Below, piece after piece: positions 1 through 6,025 of a stretch of DNA of 7,408 nt (within the stretch, counting starts at the first letter, position 1; each line of letters begins with the position of its first letter). The notes under the pieces are model-generated. The model saw nothing but the letters and a program-made list of their open reading frames with translations. It was not told the origin of the DNA and searched no databases. The DNA lies in contig WTKI01000015.1 of the NCBI GenBank assembly GCA_011524425.1, forward strand, positions 1 to 7,408, read 5' to 3'. Made by a program: the position numbers and the translations under genes. This DNA is from Altererythrobacter sp. GTDB taxonomy: Bacteria > Pseudomonadota > Alphaproteobacteria > Sphingomonadales > Sphingomonadaceae.

Positions 1-1174
1 ATTCACGATCAGGCGCAGACCAAAGCGTCTTAGGCAAAGCTGTGCCGACATAAGACACGTCCGCTCCACTTTCGATGAGCAAGCGCGCCACCAACAATTC
101 GGAACCTTCATAGCCGGATACTGTCACGCGGCCTGCAATGGGGTTCGCTGCCAGCGCGCCGCGAATGGCGCTGACAAAGCCATCTTTCGCTCCATCAATC
201 TGAGATTGTTTTACACCGCACGCAGCGCCGATCGCATCCAGCCAGGCGGCTGTTCCGTCTGCGCCCACTGGGGCTGAGCCAACCACTTTGCGCCCTGCCG
301 CTTCAAACTCGCGAACGCTGGCGGTGTAAAACGGATGAATGGCACCAACCACCGTGCAATCGAGAGCTGCATAAAGCTCGCGCCATTCGCGCGTTGGAAC
401 AACAGGCCCCGGTGCGATCCCGAGCGGCTCGAGCATTCCTGCGATCCCCATCGGATCTGCAGGGAACATCTCGCCCAGAAGCGAGACTGTTGGGCGACCA
501 TCATGGGCAGGCGCGCCTTGCTGCGGCGCAGCGACAGGGCCTTGCTCAGCCTCTTGCCGCGCATAGGCGAGCATCGCGCCAGCCAATACGTCTTTTGCCT
601 CTGCATGGGTCGGAATACCGAAACCTGGCACATCAATGCCAATGATCCGAACTCCGTTAATCTGATCGGGCAGCAACCGCAAAGGCACTCCGCTAGCGGT
701 TGGTACACACAGATTGGTTACAACGATAGCGTCGTAATTCTCTGGATCCGCAAGCCCCTCAACTGCTTCCTTGATGTCTTCAAACAGCTTGCCGGTCACC
801 AGCGTTTCAGAGCTAAATGGCACGTAACCAACCGTGCGGCGCGCACCGTAAAAGTGCGATGTGAATGTGAGGCCGTAAACGCAGCAAGCAGAACCTGAGA
901 GGACCGTTGCCGTGCGGCGCATCCTGAGGCCAACCCGCAAGCTACCAAAGGCGGGACACATGCTTTGCGGCTGGTCATGAGGACCGGCCTCAGGATCAAC
1001 TGGATAGTCCGCCGCATAGCGGTCCAACACATCGCTTTTACCAGCAGCACGGGCCGCCTCTTGCATGGTATTTGCGCCGCCATGACAGCTACCGCCAGCC
1101 GAAGCCGCAACTGCACCCGCATCAATATCGATGCGGTCGCGATCGCGTCCAGACCGGGCGGCGTAATCTGTCAT
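1..1174 (-). CDS. bchY: Chlorophyllide a oxidoreductase subunit Y, 3' end cut by window edge
   Basis: With BchZ this forms the catalytic NB-like component of chlorophyllide a oxidoreductase, a nitrogenase-like enzyme that reduces the C7=C8 bond of ring B to give the bacteriochlorin ring; BchX supplies the electrons. Reading down from ATG at 1174, 391 codons are present, starting MTDYAARSGR. Family hallmarks are SMCPAFGSLRVGLRMRR (residues 71-87), VLSGSACCVYGLTF (91-104) and VVTNLCVP (151-158). Cys73, Cys98 and Cys156 are the likely BchY ligands of the [4Fe-4S] cluster shared with BchZ (known for the family; the assignment here is by motif). Cys97 is adjacent. The C-terminal roughly 100 residues lie outside the window, judged from usual family length. 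The start has a good ribosome site (GAGGTG, 6 bp upstream) and lies 3 bp after the bchX stop, so the two genes should be co-translated. bchZ and pufBALM would be expected beyond position 1. Confidence 0.96.
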   Translation of the reverse strand, partial: MTDYAARSGRDRDRIDIDAGAVAASAGGSCHGGANTMQEAARAAGKSDVLDRYAADYPVDPEAGPHDQPQSMCPAFGSLRVGLRMRRTATVLSGSACCVYGLTFTSHFYGARRTVGYVPFSSETLVTGKLFEDIKEAVEGLADPENYDAIVVTNLCVPTASGVPLRLLPDQINGVRIIGIDVPGFGIPTHAEAKDVLAGAMLAYARQEAEQGPVAAPQQGAPAHDGRPTVSLLGEMFPADPMGIAGMLEPLGIAPGPVVPTREWRELYAALDCTVVGAIHPFYTASVREFEAAGRKVVGSAPVGADGTAAWLDAIGAACGVKQSQIDGAKDGFVSAIRGALAANPIAGRVTVSGYEGSELLVARLLIESGADVSYVGTALPKTLWSAPDRE

Positions 1175-1177
1175 GCG

Positions 1178-2176
1178 CTACACCTCGTCATAAACCACCT
1201 CGAGCGATGGCTTCGGCTTATAATTGCCGCCGCGCATATCGGCCTGTGTCGCTGGGACGAGCTGTATGTCGCCACCAGTGTCCTCGGGAGAGAAGAGACC
1301 AAGCAGCCCATCCTGGTCGAGGGGAACGGGCTGGCGCGGCGGCGCCTGGGCAACGTTGGTGGCAAGCTCTTCGAAGAGCCCTCCCCACTCGCCGCCTGGC
1401 ATTCCGATAATCTGGTAGTTCGCTGATTTGCGGCGGATATCCTCATCCGCAGGGATGGCGCAAAGAACCGGTATATCGACGGCCTTGGCAAAAGCCTGCG
1501 CTTCACCTGTGCCATCATCCTTGTTCACGATCATACCGGCTACGCCGACATTGCCGCCCATTTTGCGGAAATATTCAACCGCGTGGCAAACATTGTTGGC
1601 GACATAGAGCGATTGGAGATCGTTGGACCCCACAACAATCACTTTCTGGCACATGTCCCGCGCGATCGGCAGGCCAAAGCCGCCGCACACCACGTCGCCC
1701 AAAAAGTCGAGCAGGACATAGTCAAAGCCCCATTCATGGAAGCCAAGTTTTTCCAGGAGTTCGAAGCCGTGAATGATGCCGCGGCCGCCACATCCCCGGC
1801 CAACTTCGGGACCGCCCAGCTCCATTGCAAAGACACCGTCTCTCTGGAAGCAGACATCCTCGATCGTGACTTCTTCGCCAGCGAGCTTCTTTTTTGACGA
1901 TGTTTCGATAATGGTCGGGCAACTCTTTCCGCCAAACAGAAGACTGGTTGTGTCGGATTTGGGATCACAGCCAATCAACAGCACGCGCTTGCCCTGCTGT
2001 GCCATCATATAGCTGAGGTTAGACAGCGCGAAGCTCTTGCCTGAGCCGCCTTTTCCGTAAATCGCGATAACTTGAGTCTCAGAAGTCACTTCACCAGTGT
2101 GAACCGGATCGGGTTCTTGCGAAGCTTCGTCCCTTAATGCTGCGTCATTGGAAATCTGGCTATCAAGCATTGTCAT
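1178..2176 (-). CDS. bchX: Chlorophyllide a oxidoreductase iron protein, subunit X
   Basis: This is the NifH/BchL-like ATPase that passes electrons from ferredoxin to BchY-BchZ during chlorophyllide a reduction in the cytoplasm. The 332-residue protein has a Walker A loop GKGGSGKS (residues 41-48), the family block CDPKSDTTSLLFGG (from residue 70), and the two cysteines that bridge the [4Fe-4S] cluster of the homodimer: Cys129 in VGRGCGGRG and Cys164 in DVVCGGFGLP. The end, SLEVVYDEV, is typical of BchX. The frame is open up to an ATG at 2212. I place the start at ATG 2176 because GGAGAG sits 7 bases ahead of it and because this ATG overlaps the bchC stop as ATGA, a classic coupled junction. 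ATG 2170 (MLDSQ) is also possible. The Walker A loop has Ser where BchL and NifH usually have Ile (GKGGIGKS). I do not regard this as damaging. Confidence 0.97.
   Translation of the reverse strand: MTMLDSQISNDAALRDEASQEPDPVHTGEVTSETQVIAIYGKGGSGKSFALSNLSYMMAQQGKRVLLIGCDPKSDTTSLLFGGKSCPTIIETSSKKKLAGEEVTIEDVCFQRDGVFAMELGGPEVGRGCGGRGIIHGFELLEKLGFHEWGFDYVLLDFLGDVVCGGFGLPIARDMCQKVIVVGSNDLQSLYVANNVCHAVEYFRKMGGNVGVAGMIVNKDDGTGEAQAFAKAVDIPVLCAIPADEDIRRKSANYQIIGMPGGEWGGLFEELATNVAQAPPRQPVPLDQDGLLGLFSPEDTGGDIQLVPATQADMRGGNYKPKPSLEVVYDEV
1181..1186 (-). promoter_or_regulatory. Ribosome binding site of bchY
   Basis: On the minus strand GAGGTG lies 6 bases before the ATG at 1174, inside the last codons of bchX. 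It supports this start for bchY. Confidence 0.6.
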
Positions 2177-3108
2177 GCAGCTTCTCTCCAATCGAGCACC
2201 ATTTTGAGGCAATCCGGATCTGAGAACGCGGCAGGATAGGCCTCGCCCGCATTGGCAGCGGGCTGAACATCAGACACTAAGCCATCAAGCGAAAGCGCGC
2301 CGCTTTCGATCATCGCAAGCGTTGCGGTTAGATCATCAGGAGACCACTCTGCAGCAATGCGCATCCGAGCCTCTTTCTGGAAGGCCGGCGGAAACGCGAA
2401 ATTGACCCGCTCCGAATAAAATCCAGCAAGGATAACTTCACCTTGCCGAGCCAGACGCATGACAAGATCGTCAAGCACCTCAACATTGCCGCTTACATCG
2501 CAAATTACACTATAGTCATGCCGCTCGTCTGCCTCGGGCTTCGTTACAGTGTAGCCACGCGCGCCATTGCAACGGCTGTCAGACGTTTCCCAAACAACAG
2601 GAGCATCGCCGCCCATCGCCATGGTCATTCGAGCCATCAAGCGACCCAAGACGCCGTGCCCCACTATCAGCTCAGGCAAGTCGCCGCCTGCGAGTGCATG
2701 ATGGGCTGTTGCCGCAAGAGCGACCAATACACCCGACTCGGCCAAGCCTTCAGAGATCGGGAATGCACGTGCCGCCGGGACAATAAGCCTCTGGCAATTT
2801 CCGCCGAATAGCCCGCGTGCACTTTCATAACACGAAGCGCCGGGTACAAAGACCCACTCACCTACGCGCGAGCGCGCCTCAGAGCCGGCGTCTATGATAC
2901 GTCCGATCGACTCGTAACCAGGGACAAGAGGATAACCCATCCCAGGAAAATCAGGCATTTGACCGCGATAGAGGAGCTTTTCGGTCCCTGTGCTGATCCC
3001 GCTCCAGCGAGTTCCTACCAGCACGTCTCCGGGCCCAAGCGGAGTCAAAGTAACCGGCCTTAACGCCAGTTGCTTTGGTGCCTCCATTAGGACTGCTAGC
3101 GCGTCCAT
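2173..3108 (-). CDS. bchC: 3-hydroxyethyl bacteriochlorophyllide a dehydrogenase
   Basis: BchC oxidises the C3 1-hydroxyethyl group of bacteriochlorophyllide to the acetyl group of bacteriochlorophyll a, using NAD. The 311-residue protein belongs to the zinc-alcohol-dehydrogenase-like (MDR) superfamily. It has an N-terminal GroES-like part with WSGISTGTEKLLYRGQMPDF (residues 35-54) and PLVPGYESIGRI (60-71), then a Rossmann part with VGHGVLGRL (149-157) as the nucleotide loop. The opening residues MDALAVLMEAPKQLAL align with the usual BchC N-terminus, which supports ATG 3108 over ATG 3087. The nearest purine-rich stretch, GAGGA, abuts the ATG, which is closer than ideal, so translation may depend on ribosomes arriving from upstream. 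The stop overlaps the bchX start. A promoter with tandem PpsR/CrtJ-like sites lies upstream, and read-through from crtF is also likely. Confidence 0.96.
   Translation of the reverse strand: MDALAVLMEAPKQLALRPVTLTPLGPGDVLVGTRWSGISTGTEKLLYRGQMPDFPGMGYPLVPGYESIGRIIDAGSEARSRVGEWVFVPGASCYESARGLFGGNCQRLIVPAARAFPISEGLAESGVLVALAATAHHALAGGDLPELIVGHGVLGRLMARMTMAMGGDAPVVWETSDSRCNGARGYTVTKPEADERHDYSVICDVSGNVEVLDDLVMRLARQGEVILAGFYSERVNFAFPPAFQKEARMRIAAEWSPDDLTATLAMIESGALSLDGLVSDVQPAANAGEAYPAAFSDPDCLKMVLDWREAA
2184..2189 (-). promoter_or_regulatory. Ribosome binding site that fixes the bchX start
   Basis: GGAGAG on the minus strand lies inside the last codons of bchC, 7 bases before ATG 2176. It favours the shorter bchX start over the upstream in-frame ATG at 2212, which would read 40 bp back into bchC. 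Confidence 0.6.
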
Positions 3109-3170
3109 TCCTCTAGGCCTTCCCCTTTCTGGCCGGGCCTTTGCCTCTCCGCAAAGGTAGTCCCACCCAT
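3096..3170 (-). CDS. Possible 24-codon leader ORF ahead of bchC
   Basis: In the bchC leader, a perfect AGGAGG (3174-3179) stands 3 bases before ATG 3170. The frame runs 24 codons (MGGTTFAERQRPGQKG...) to TAG at 3096-3098, which is 10-12 bases past the bchC ATG in another frame. The ribosome site is stronger than that of bchC itself, and ribosomes stopping at 3096 would be beside the bchC start, so translational coupling is possible. The spacing of 3 is shorter than optimal. I know of no homologue. It may be a chance ORF, or AGGAGG may serve another purpose. Confidence 0.22.
   Translation of the reverse strand: MGGTTFAERQRPGQKGEGLEEWTR
3138..3157 (-). other. Hairpin in the bchC leader RNA
   Basis: On the minus strand, CCTTTGC and GCAAAGG form a perfect 7-bp stem with the loop GGAGAG. 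It lies inside the putative leader ORF, between the predicted bchC promoter and the bchC start. The exposed loop is purine-rich and resembles a Shine-Dalgarno sequence. No T-run follows, so it is not an intrinsic terminator. It could be an mRNA-stability or translation-control element; the function is unknown. Confidence 0.4.
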
Positions 3171-3196
3171 TGTCCTCCTACAGGAACAGCTGTAAG

Positions 3197-3214
3197 TGTC
3201 AATCATACATGACA
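3197..3214. promoter_or_regulatory. PpsR/CrtJ-type operator 1 of bchC
   Basis: The site reads TGTCAATCATACATGACA, an exact TGT-N12-ACA. The dyad extends to perfect 8-bp arms, AAGTGTCA at 3194-3201 and TGACACTT at 3210-3217. PpsR/CrtJ is the redox- and light-responsive repressor of photosystem genes in purple bacteria and recognises this pattern. The site covers the predicted -10 of bchC. Confidence 0.75.
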
Positions 3215-3231
3215 CTTTTGATGTCAGGCAA
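3202..3231 (-). promoter_or_regulatory. Predicted bchC promoter (-35 TTGCCT, -10 TATGAT)
   Basis: On the minus strand TTGCCT (3226-3231) and TATGAT (3202-3207) are 18 bp apart, a fair sigma-70-type pair that would give a leader of roughly 85-90 nt before bchC. The -10 falls inside the first TGT-N12-ACA palindrome and the -35 inside the second. This matches the known Rhodobacter bchC arrangement, in which CrtJ/PpsR bound to two nearby sites blocks RNA polymerase. Assigned from sequence only. Confidence 0.5.
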
Positions 3232-3239
3232 TTGCGACA
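3222..3239. promoter_or_regulatory. PpsR/CrtJ-type operator 2 of bchC
   Basis: The site reads TGTCAGGCAATTGCGACA, a second exact TGT-N12-ACA, 7 bp from operator 1. It covers the predicted -35 and overlaps the crtF stop codon (3224-3226), so the operator is partly coding. Its inner arms are weaker than those of operator 1 (TGTC/GACA). The close pairing resembles the cooperative CrtJ site pair described for Rhodobacter capsulatus bchC. Confidence 0.65.
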
Positions 3240-4375
3240 AGAAGGCTAGTTGTGACGGGCTGATCGGTCGCGACTCGCCGAACGCTGCGGAATCCGGCGG
3301 CTTTAATCATGGCTTCAATTTCTTGTGCACTTCTCGGTCTGCCGGATCGCATCGCCCAAAGGTAGAGGCCAAAATAGGTGTCACCCATGGCCGGAGATTC
3401 GCGAGTCCCTGACATCGGCTCTGCTACAAGTAAGCGCCCACCGGGGGCGAGCGCTACATGAATCGCTCGCAACAGTTTTTGCGCAGGGCCATCGTCATGG
3501 TCATGAAGAATTCGGACGAGGCTTATGGTGTCGTAACCCGTTGGCAAAGGCCCATGAAAGAAGTTGCCACGGTGCCATTCTATCCGTCCCGCCAGCTCTG
3601 GAACCTTCGCACTTTGCTTTGCGCCATCGATAACACCAGGCAAATCAAATACGCCCACTCCCAAAGCAGGATGCTGCTTCCGGACTTGCGATACAAAAAC
3701 ACCCCGCCCGCCCCCGATATCGAGCAGCTGCTTGGACTTTGAGAAATCATAAGCGGCAACCACTTGCTGCGAGACCATTTTTTGCGACGCAGCCATAAGT
3801 TCCGAATAATCGGAGACTTCTGCAACGGATTCTTTACCCGCTTCTGCATGACCTGCATAACGCCAAAATTCAGAAAGCGCTGTAGGCGTGGCCCTGTCAT
3901 CCTTTAGCAAAGCGGTCGGGTCTGAGAGGTCACTGTAGAGCAGCTTGTGGTGCTTGATCATAGCTCTCGCTCCGGCATTTTTCAGCAGAGCCGCACCTTC
4001 CTCTCCAAGCATCCAATGATCTGGAGCGACTTCTTCGGCAATATTTATGCCCGCTGCTGCTCTGACCAATCGATCGGCCGCTTGAAAAGAGAGAGAAGTC
4101 GAATCAGCAATGCGTCTTGTTGTCACTACCCCTTGGCCCAGCAGATCGAGCAAGCCGCTTTCAAGCGCTGCAAGCAAGGTTTGAGTATAGGTAAATCCTG
4201 CCAACAGATCGAACAGCCGCGCTGCTCGCTGACGCGCTGTCCGGCGCAAAACGGGAGTCCGTGCAGCCCATCTCTGGAACCTCTCGCTAGCAAAAACCCG
4301 ATTGCGAAAGGCAATCCATTTGAGCTTCCAAACCTGTCTCTTAGTGAGAGGCTTTTCAGAACGAACGACTTCCAT
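3224..4375 (-). CDS. crtF: Carotenoid 1-hydroxy O-methyltransferase (demethylspheroidene/spirilloxanthin type)
   Basis: CrtF transfers a methyl group from S-adenosylmethionine to the tertiary C1 hydroxyl made by CrtC, giving the methoxy end of spheroidene or spirilloxanthin. From ATG 4375 the protein has 383 residues. The N-terminal helical part carries RFQRWAARTPVLRRTARQRA and LFDLLAGFTYTQTLLAALES (dimerisation region of class I plant-type O-methyltransferases). The SAM fold follows, with LLDIGGGRG (motif I, DIGGGRG at residues 219-225), FDLPGV (243-248), LVRILHDHDD with a candidate catalytic His (about 291-293), and LLVAEPM. The frame is open back to ATG 4540, but that would run into divergent crtD and the control region. 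ATG 4402 (392 aa) is a real alternative, as neither start has a strong ribosome site. crtF reads toward bchC, as in the Rhodobacter crtEF-bchCXYZ-puf superoperon. No terminator is seen between the two genes. Confidence 0.93.
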   Translation of the reverse strand: MEVVRSEKPLTKRQVWKLKWIAFRNRVFASERFQRWAARTPVLRRTARQRAARLFDLLAGFTYTQTLLAALESGLLDLLGQGVVTTRRIADSTSLSFQAADRLVRAAAGINIAEEVAPDHWMLGEEGAALLKNAGARAMIKHHKLLYSDLSDPTALLKDDRATPTALSEFWRYAGHAEAGKESVAEVSDYSELMAASQKMVSQQVVAAYDFSKSKQLLDIGGGRGVFVSQVRKQHPALGVGVFDLPGVIDGAKQSAKVPELAGRIEWHRGNFFHGPLPTGYDTISLVRILHDHDDGPAQKLLRAIHVALAPGGRLLVAEPMSGTRESPAMGDTYFGLYLWAMRSGRPRSAQEIEAMIKAAGFRSVRRVATDQPVTTSLLVAIA

Positions 4376-4376
4376 T

Positions 4377-4394
4377 TGTCCATTCTTGTGGACA
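4377..4394. promoter_or_regulatory. PpsR/CrtJ-type operator between crtF and crtD
   Basis: The site reads TGTCCATTCTTGTGGACA, an exact TGT-N12-ACA with perfect 6-bp arms TGTCCA/TGGACA. It lies next to the crtF start at 4375, and would fall inside the coding region if crtF began at 4402. A single repressor here could control both divergent carotenoid units together with bchC. Confidence 0.6.
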
Positions 4395-4454
4395 CATGAC
4401 ATGTAAAGGTCAATAAACGGTGATGGTTTGGCGACCAGCGTATTTTCGGCATGC

Positions 4455-4458
4455 GAGG
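4455..4458 (+). promoter_or_regulatory. Ribosome binding site for the GTG start of crtD
   Basis: GAGG lies 10 bases before GTG 4469. ATG 4451, in the same frame, has no comparable purine-rich site, so the GTG start is preferred, though not strongly. Confidence 0.4.
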
Positions 4459-4468
4459 TGGCAATAAG

Positions 4469-6025
4469 GTGAATGTGGCAATTATCGGTGCGGGGATTGG
4501 CGGGCTTGTTTGCGCTCTCACACTCGCGCTTGAAGGCCATGAAGTGGAAGTGTTCGAAAAGGAAGCGGGACCAGGCGGCAAAGCGAGACAGCTTCCGGTG
4601 GGTGCAAGCATGGTTGATGCCGGTCCAACGGTCTTCACAATGCGCAAGGTGTTTGATGCTCTGTTTGAAAGAGCAGGTGAACGGTTGGAGGATTGGGTAT
4701 CACTCCAGCAGGCTCAGATCTTGGCTCGGCACGCGTGGAATAGCGAGAGCCAGTTGGACCTGTTTGCCGATCGGAGAGCTAGCGAAGAAGCTATCGGGGA
4801 TTTTGCTGGAGCGCAATCAGCCTCGGAATTTCGGTCCTTTAGTGCAGCAGCCGAACGAGCCTATACGGTACTTGAAGACAGCTTCATGCGCTCCTCCAAA
4901 CCCTCTTCACCCCTGGCGCTGTCCTGGCGGATAGGCATGACACGGCTGGCTGATCAGTTAGCAATCCGTCCGTTTTCCTCACTTTGGAACATGATTGGGA
5001 GCCATTTCAGCGATCCTCGCTTGCAACAGCTATTCGGGCGGTATGCGACCTATTGCGGGTCATCACCGTTCAAAGCACCCGGCACTCTGAGTTTGATAGC
5101 TCATCTGGAGCAGCGTGGGGTGTGGATCATCGACGGAGGCATCCACGCGCTTGCAAGCGCTATGCAAATGCTCAGCGAAAAGCAGGGTGTCCGGTTCCAC
5201 TTCAATTGCCAGGTTGAGCAGATACCTGATGCCGGGGCTAAGCAACAGCGCATCGTCCTCAGTCAAGGGAAGGAACACTCATGCGATGCTATCATTGCCA
5301 ACTGCGACCCTAATGCGCTCGCCAACAAACTCTTTGGCGATGCGGCAGCCCGCGCGGTGAAATCGACACCAAAAGCGGAACGGTCATTTTCTGCTATGGT
5401 GTGGATTGCCGAAGCTGAGGCGAAGGGGTTTCCCCTCACGCATCACAATGTGCTGTTCTCACCGGATTATCCGGCTGAGTTTCGCGAACTATCAGCTGGC
5501 ACGACGCCGACTGATCCAAGCATTTATGTGTGCGCTTTGGATCGCAAAGCCAATTCGGATGTTCACACTCCTAATGGACCTGAGCGCTTTCAGATCATCG
5601 TCAATGCCCCTGCCAATGGCGATACGCATCACTATTCAGTTGAGGAGAAACTGCAATGCACCCGAGCGATGATGCAAAGCGCACAGCGATGCGGCCTCAG
5701 ACTGGAGGAGCCTCTGCACCATCAATTGCTGACGCCGAACGAGTTCGAGAGGCTCTCACCCTCGACCGGCGGAGCAATTTATGGACGGGCCTCGCACGGA
5801 TGGGCGGCATCCTTCCAGCGCCCGGGCGCGCGCACGAGGATCCCATGGCTTTATTGCGCGGGCGGGGCGACGCATCCGGGAGCGGGAGTCCCCATGGCGG
5901 CCTTATCCGGCTTGCAAGCAGCCCACAGCCTGATGGAAGACCGCGCTTCGGCACGCAAATTCCATCCGGTGGCTATGGCTGGTGGTATGTCGATGCGATC
6001 AGCGAAGACGGCCAGCACGCTCTGA
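4469..6025 (+). CDS. crtD: 1-hydroxycarotenoid 3,4-desaturase (methoxyneurosporene dehydrogenase)
   Basis: CrtD introduces the C3-C4 double bond into 1-hydroxylated carotenoids after CrtC, on the route to spheroidene or spirilloxanthin. It belongs to the FAD-dependent phytoene-desaturase-like family. From GTG 4469 the protein has 518 residues. The N-terminus is the dinucleotide-binding motif VAIIGAGIGGL (GAGIGG at 7-12), followed by an acidic strand end VEVFEKEAGPGGKA and the family block VDAGPTVFTM. The C-terminal FAD/substrate motif is LYCAGGATHPGAGVPMAALSG (from about residue 461). ATG 4451 would add six residues and is equally compatible with the fold. The last roughly 25 residues (SARKFHPVAMAGGMSM...) are not catalytic: in another frame this DNA encodes the conserved CrtC N-terminus. 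crtD and crtC overlap by about 181 bp and must share a transcript. Confidence 0.95.
   Translation: MNVAIIGAGIGGLVCALTLALEGHEVEVFEKEAGPGGKARQLPVGASMVDAGPTVFTMRKVFDALFERAGERLEDWVSLQQAQILARHAWNSESQLDLFADRRASEEAIGDFAGAQSASEFRSFSAAAERAYTVLEDSFMRSSKPSSPLALSWRIGMTRLADQLAIRPFSSLWNMIGSHFSDPRLQQLFGRYATYCGSSPFKAPGTLSLIAHLEQRGVWIIDGGIHALASAMQMLSEKQGVRFHFNCQVEQIPDAGAKQQRIVLSQGKEHSCDAIIANCDPNALANKLFGDAAARAVKSTPKAERSFSAMVWIAEAEAKGFPLTHHNVLFSPDYPAEFRELSAGTTPTDPSIYVCALDRKANSDVHTPNGPERFQIIVNAPANGDTHHYSVEEKLQCTRAMMQSAQRCGLRLEEPLHHQLLTPNEFERLSPSTGGAIYGRASHGWAASFQRPGARTRIPWLYCAGGATHPGAGVPMAALSGLQAAHSLMEDRASARKFHPVAMAGGMSMRSAKTASTL
5836..5840 (+). promoter_or_regulatory. Ribosome binding site that fixes the crtC start
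   Basis: GAGGA ends 4 bases before ATG 5845, deep inside crtD. Between this ATG and the first conserved CrtC residues (about 5947) the only other common start codon in frame is TTG 5854, so the signal supports a start inside crtD. Confidence 0.55.

Larger units (their letters stand above)
4376..4468. promoter_or_regulatory. Divergent crtF/crtD control region
   Basis: About 93 bp separate the divergent crtF and crtD coding regions, so promoters for both should lie here. It holds a TGT-N12-ACA palindrome (4377-4394), an overlapping 11-bp dyad ACATGACATGT (4394-4404) and a looser TGAC-N8-GTCA (4397-4412). I could not pick a convincing -35/-10 pair for either direction. The AT-rich stretches TGTAAA (4402-4407) and, on the minus strand, TTTATTGACC (4410-4419) are possible elements. 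Confidence 0.5.

Noticed and set aside
335..898. 187-codon plus-strand ORF opposite bchY
   Set aside because: It is antisense to clearly conserved BchY blocks, has no recognisable motif and no start signal. It is a reading-frame shadow of bchY.
2177..2212. bchX start at ATG 2212
   Set aside because: It would read 40 bp into bchC. ATG 2176 has GGAGAG at good spacing and the usual ATGA junction.
4376..4540. Upstream extension of crtF to ATG 4540
   Set aside because: It would add 55 residues unlike any CrtF N-terminus, cover the divergent control region and overlap the start of crtD on the other strand.
4473..4934. 153-codon plus-strand ORF in another frame inside crtD
   Set aside because: It overlaps the whole N-terminal FAD domain of CrtD, shows no motif, and its start is an out-of-frame ATG within the crtD start region.
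5656..5844. Upstream extension of crtC to ATG 5656
   Set aside because: The frame is open, but the extra residues resemble no CrtC sequence and there is a good ribosome site at ATG 5845. The open frame is probably a by-product of crtD codon composition.
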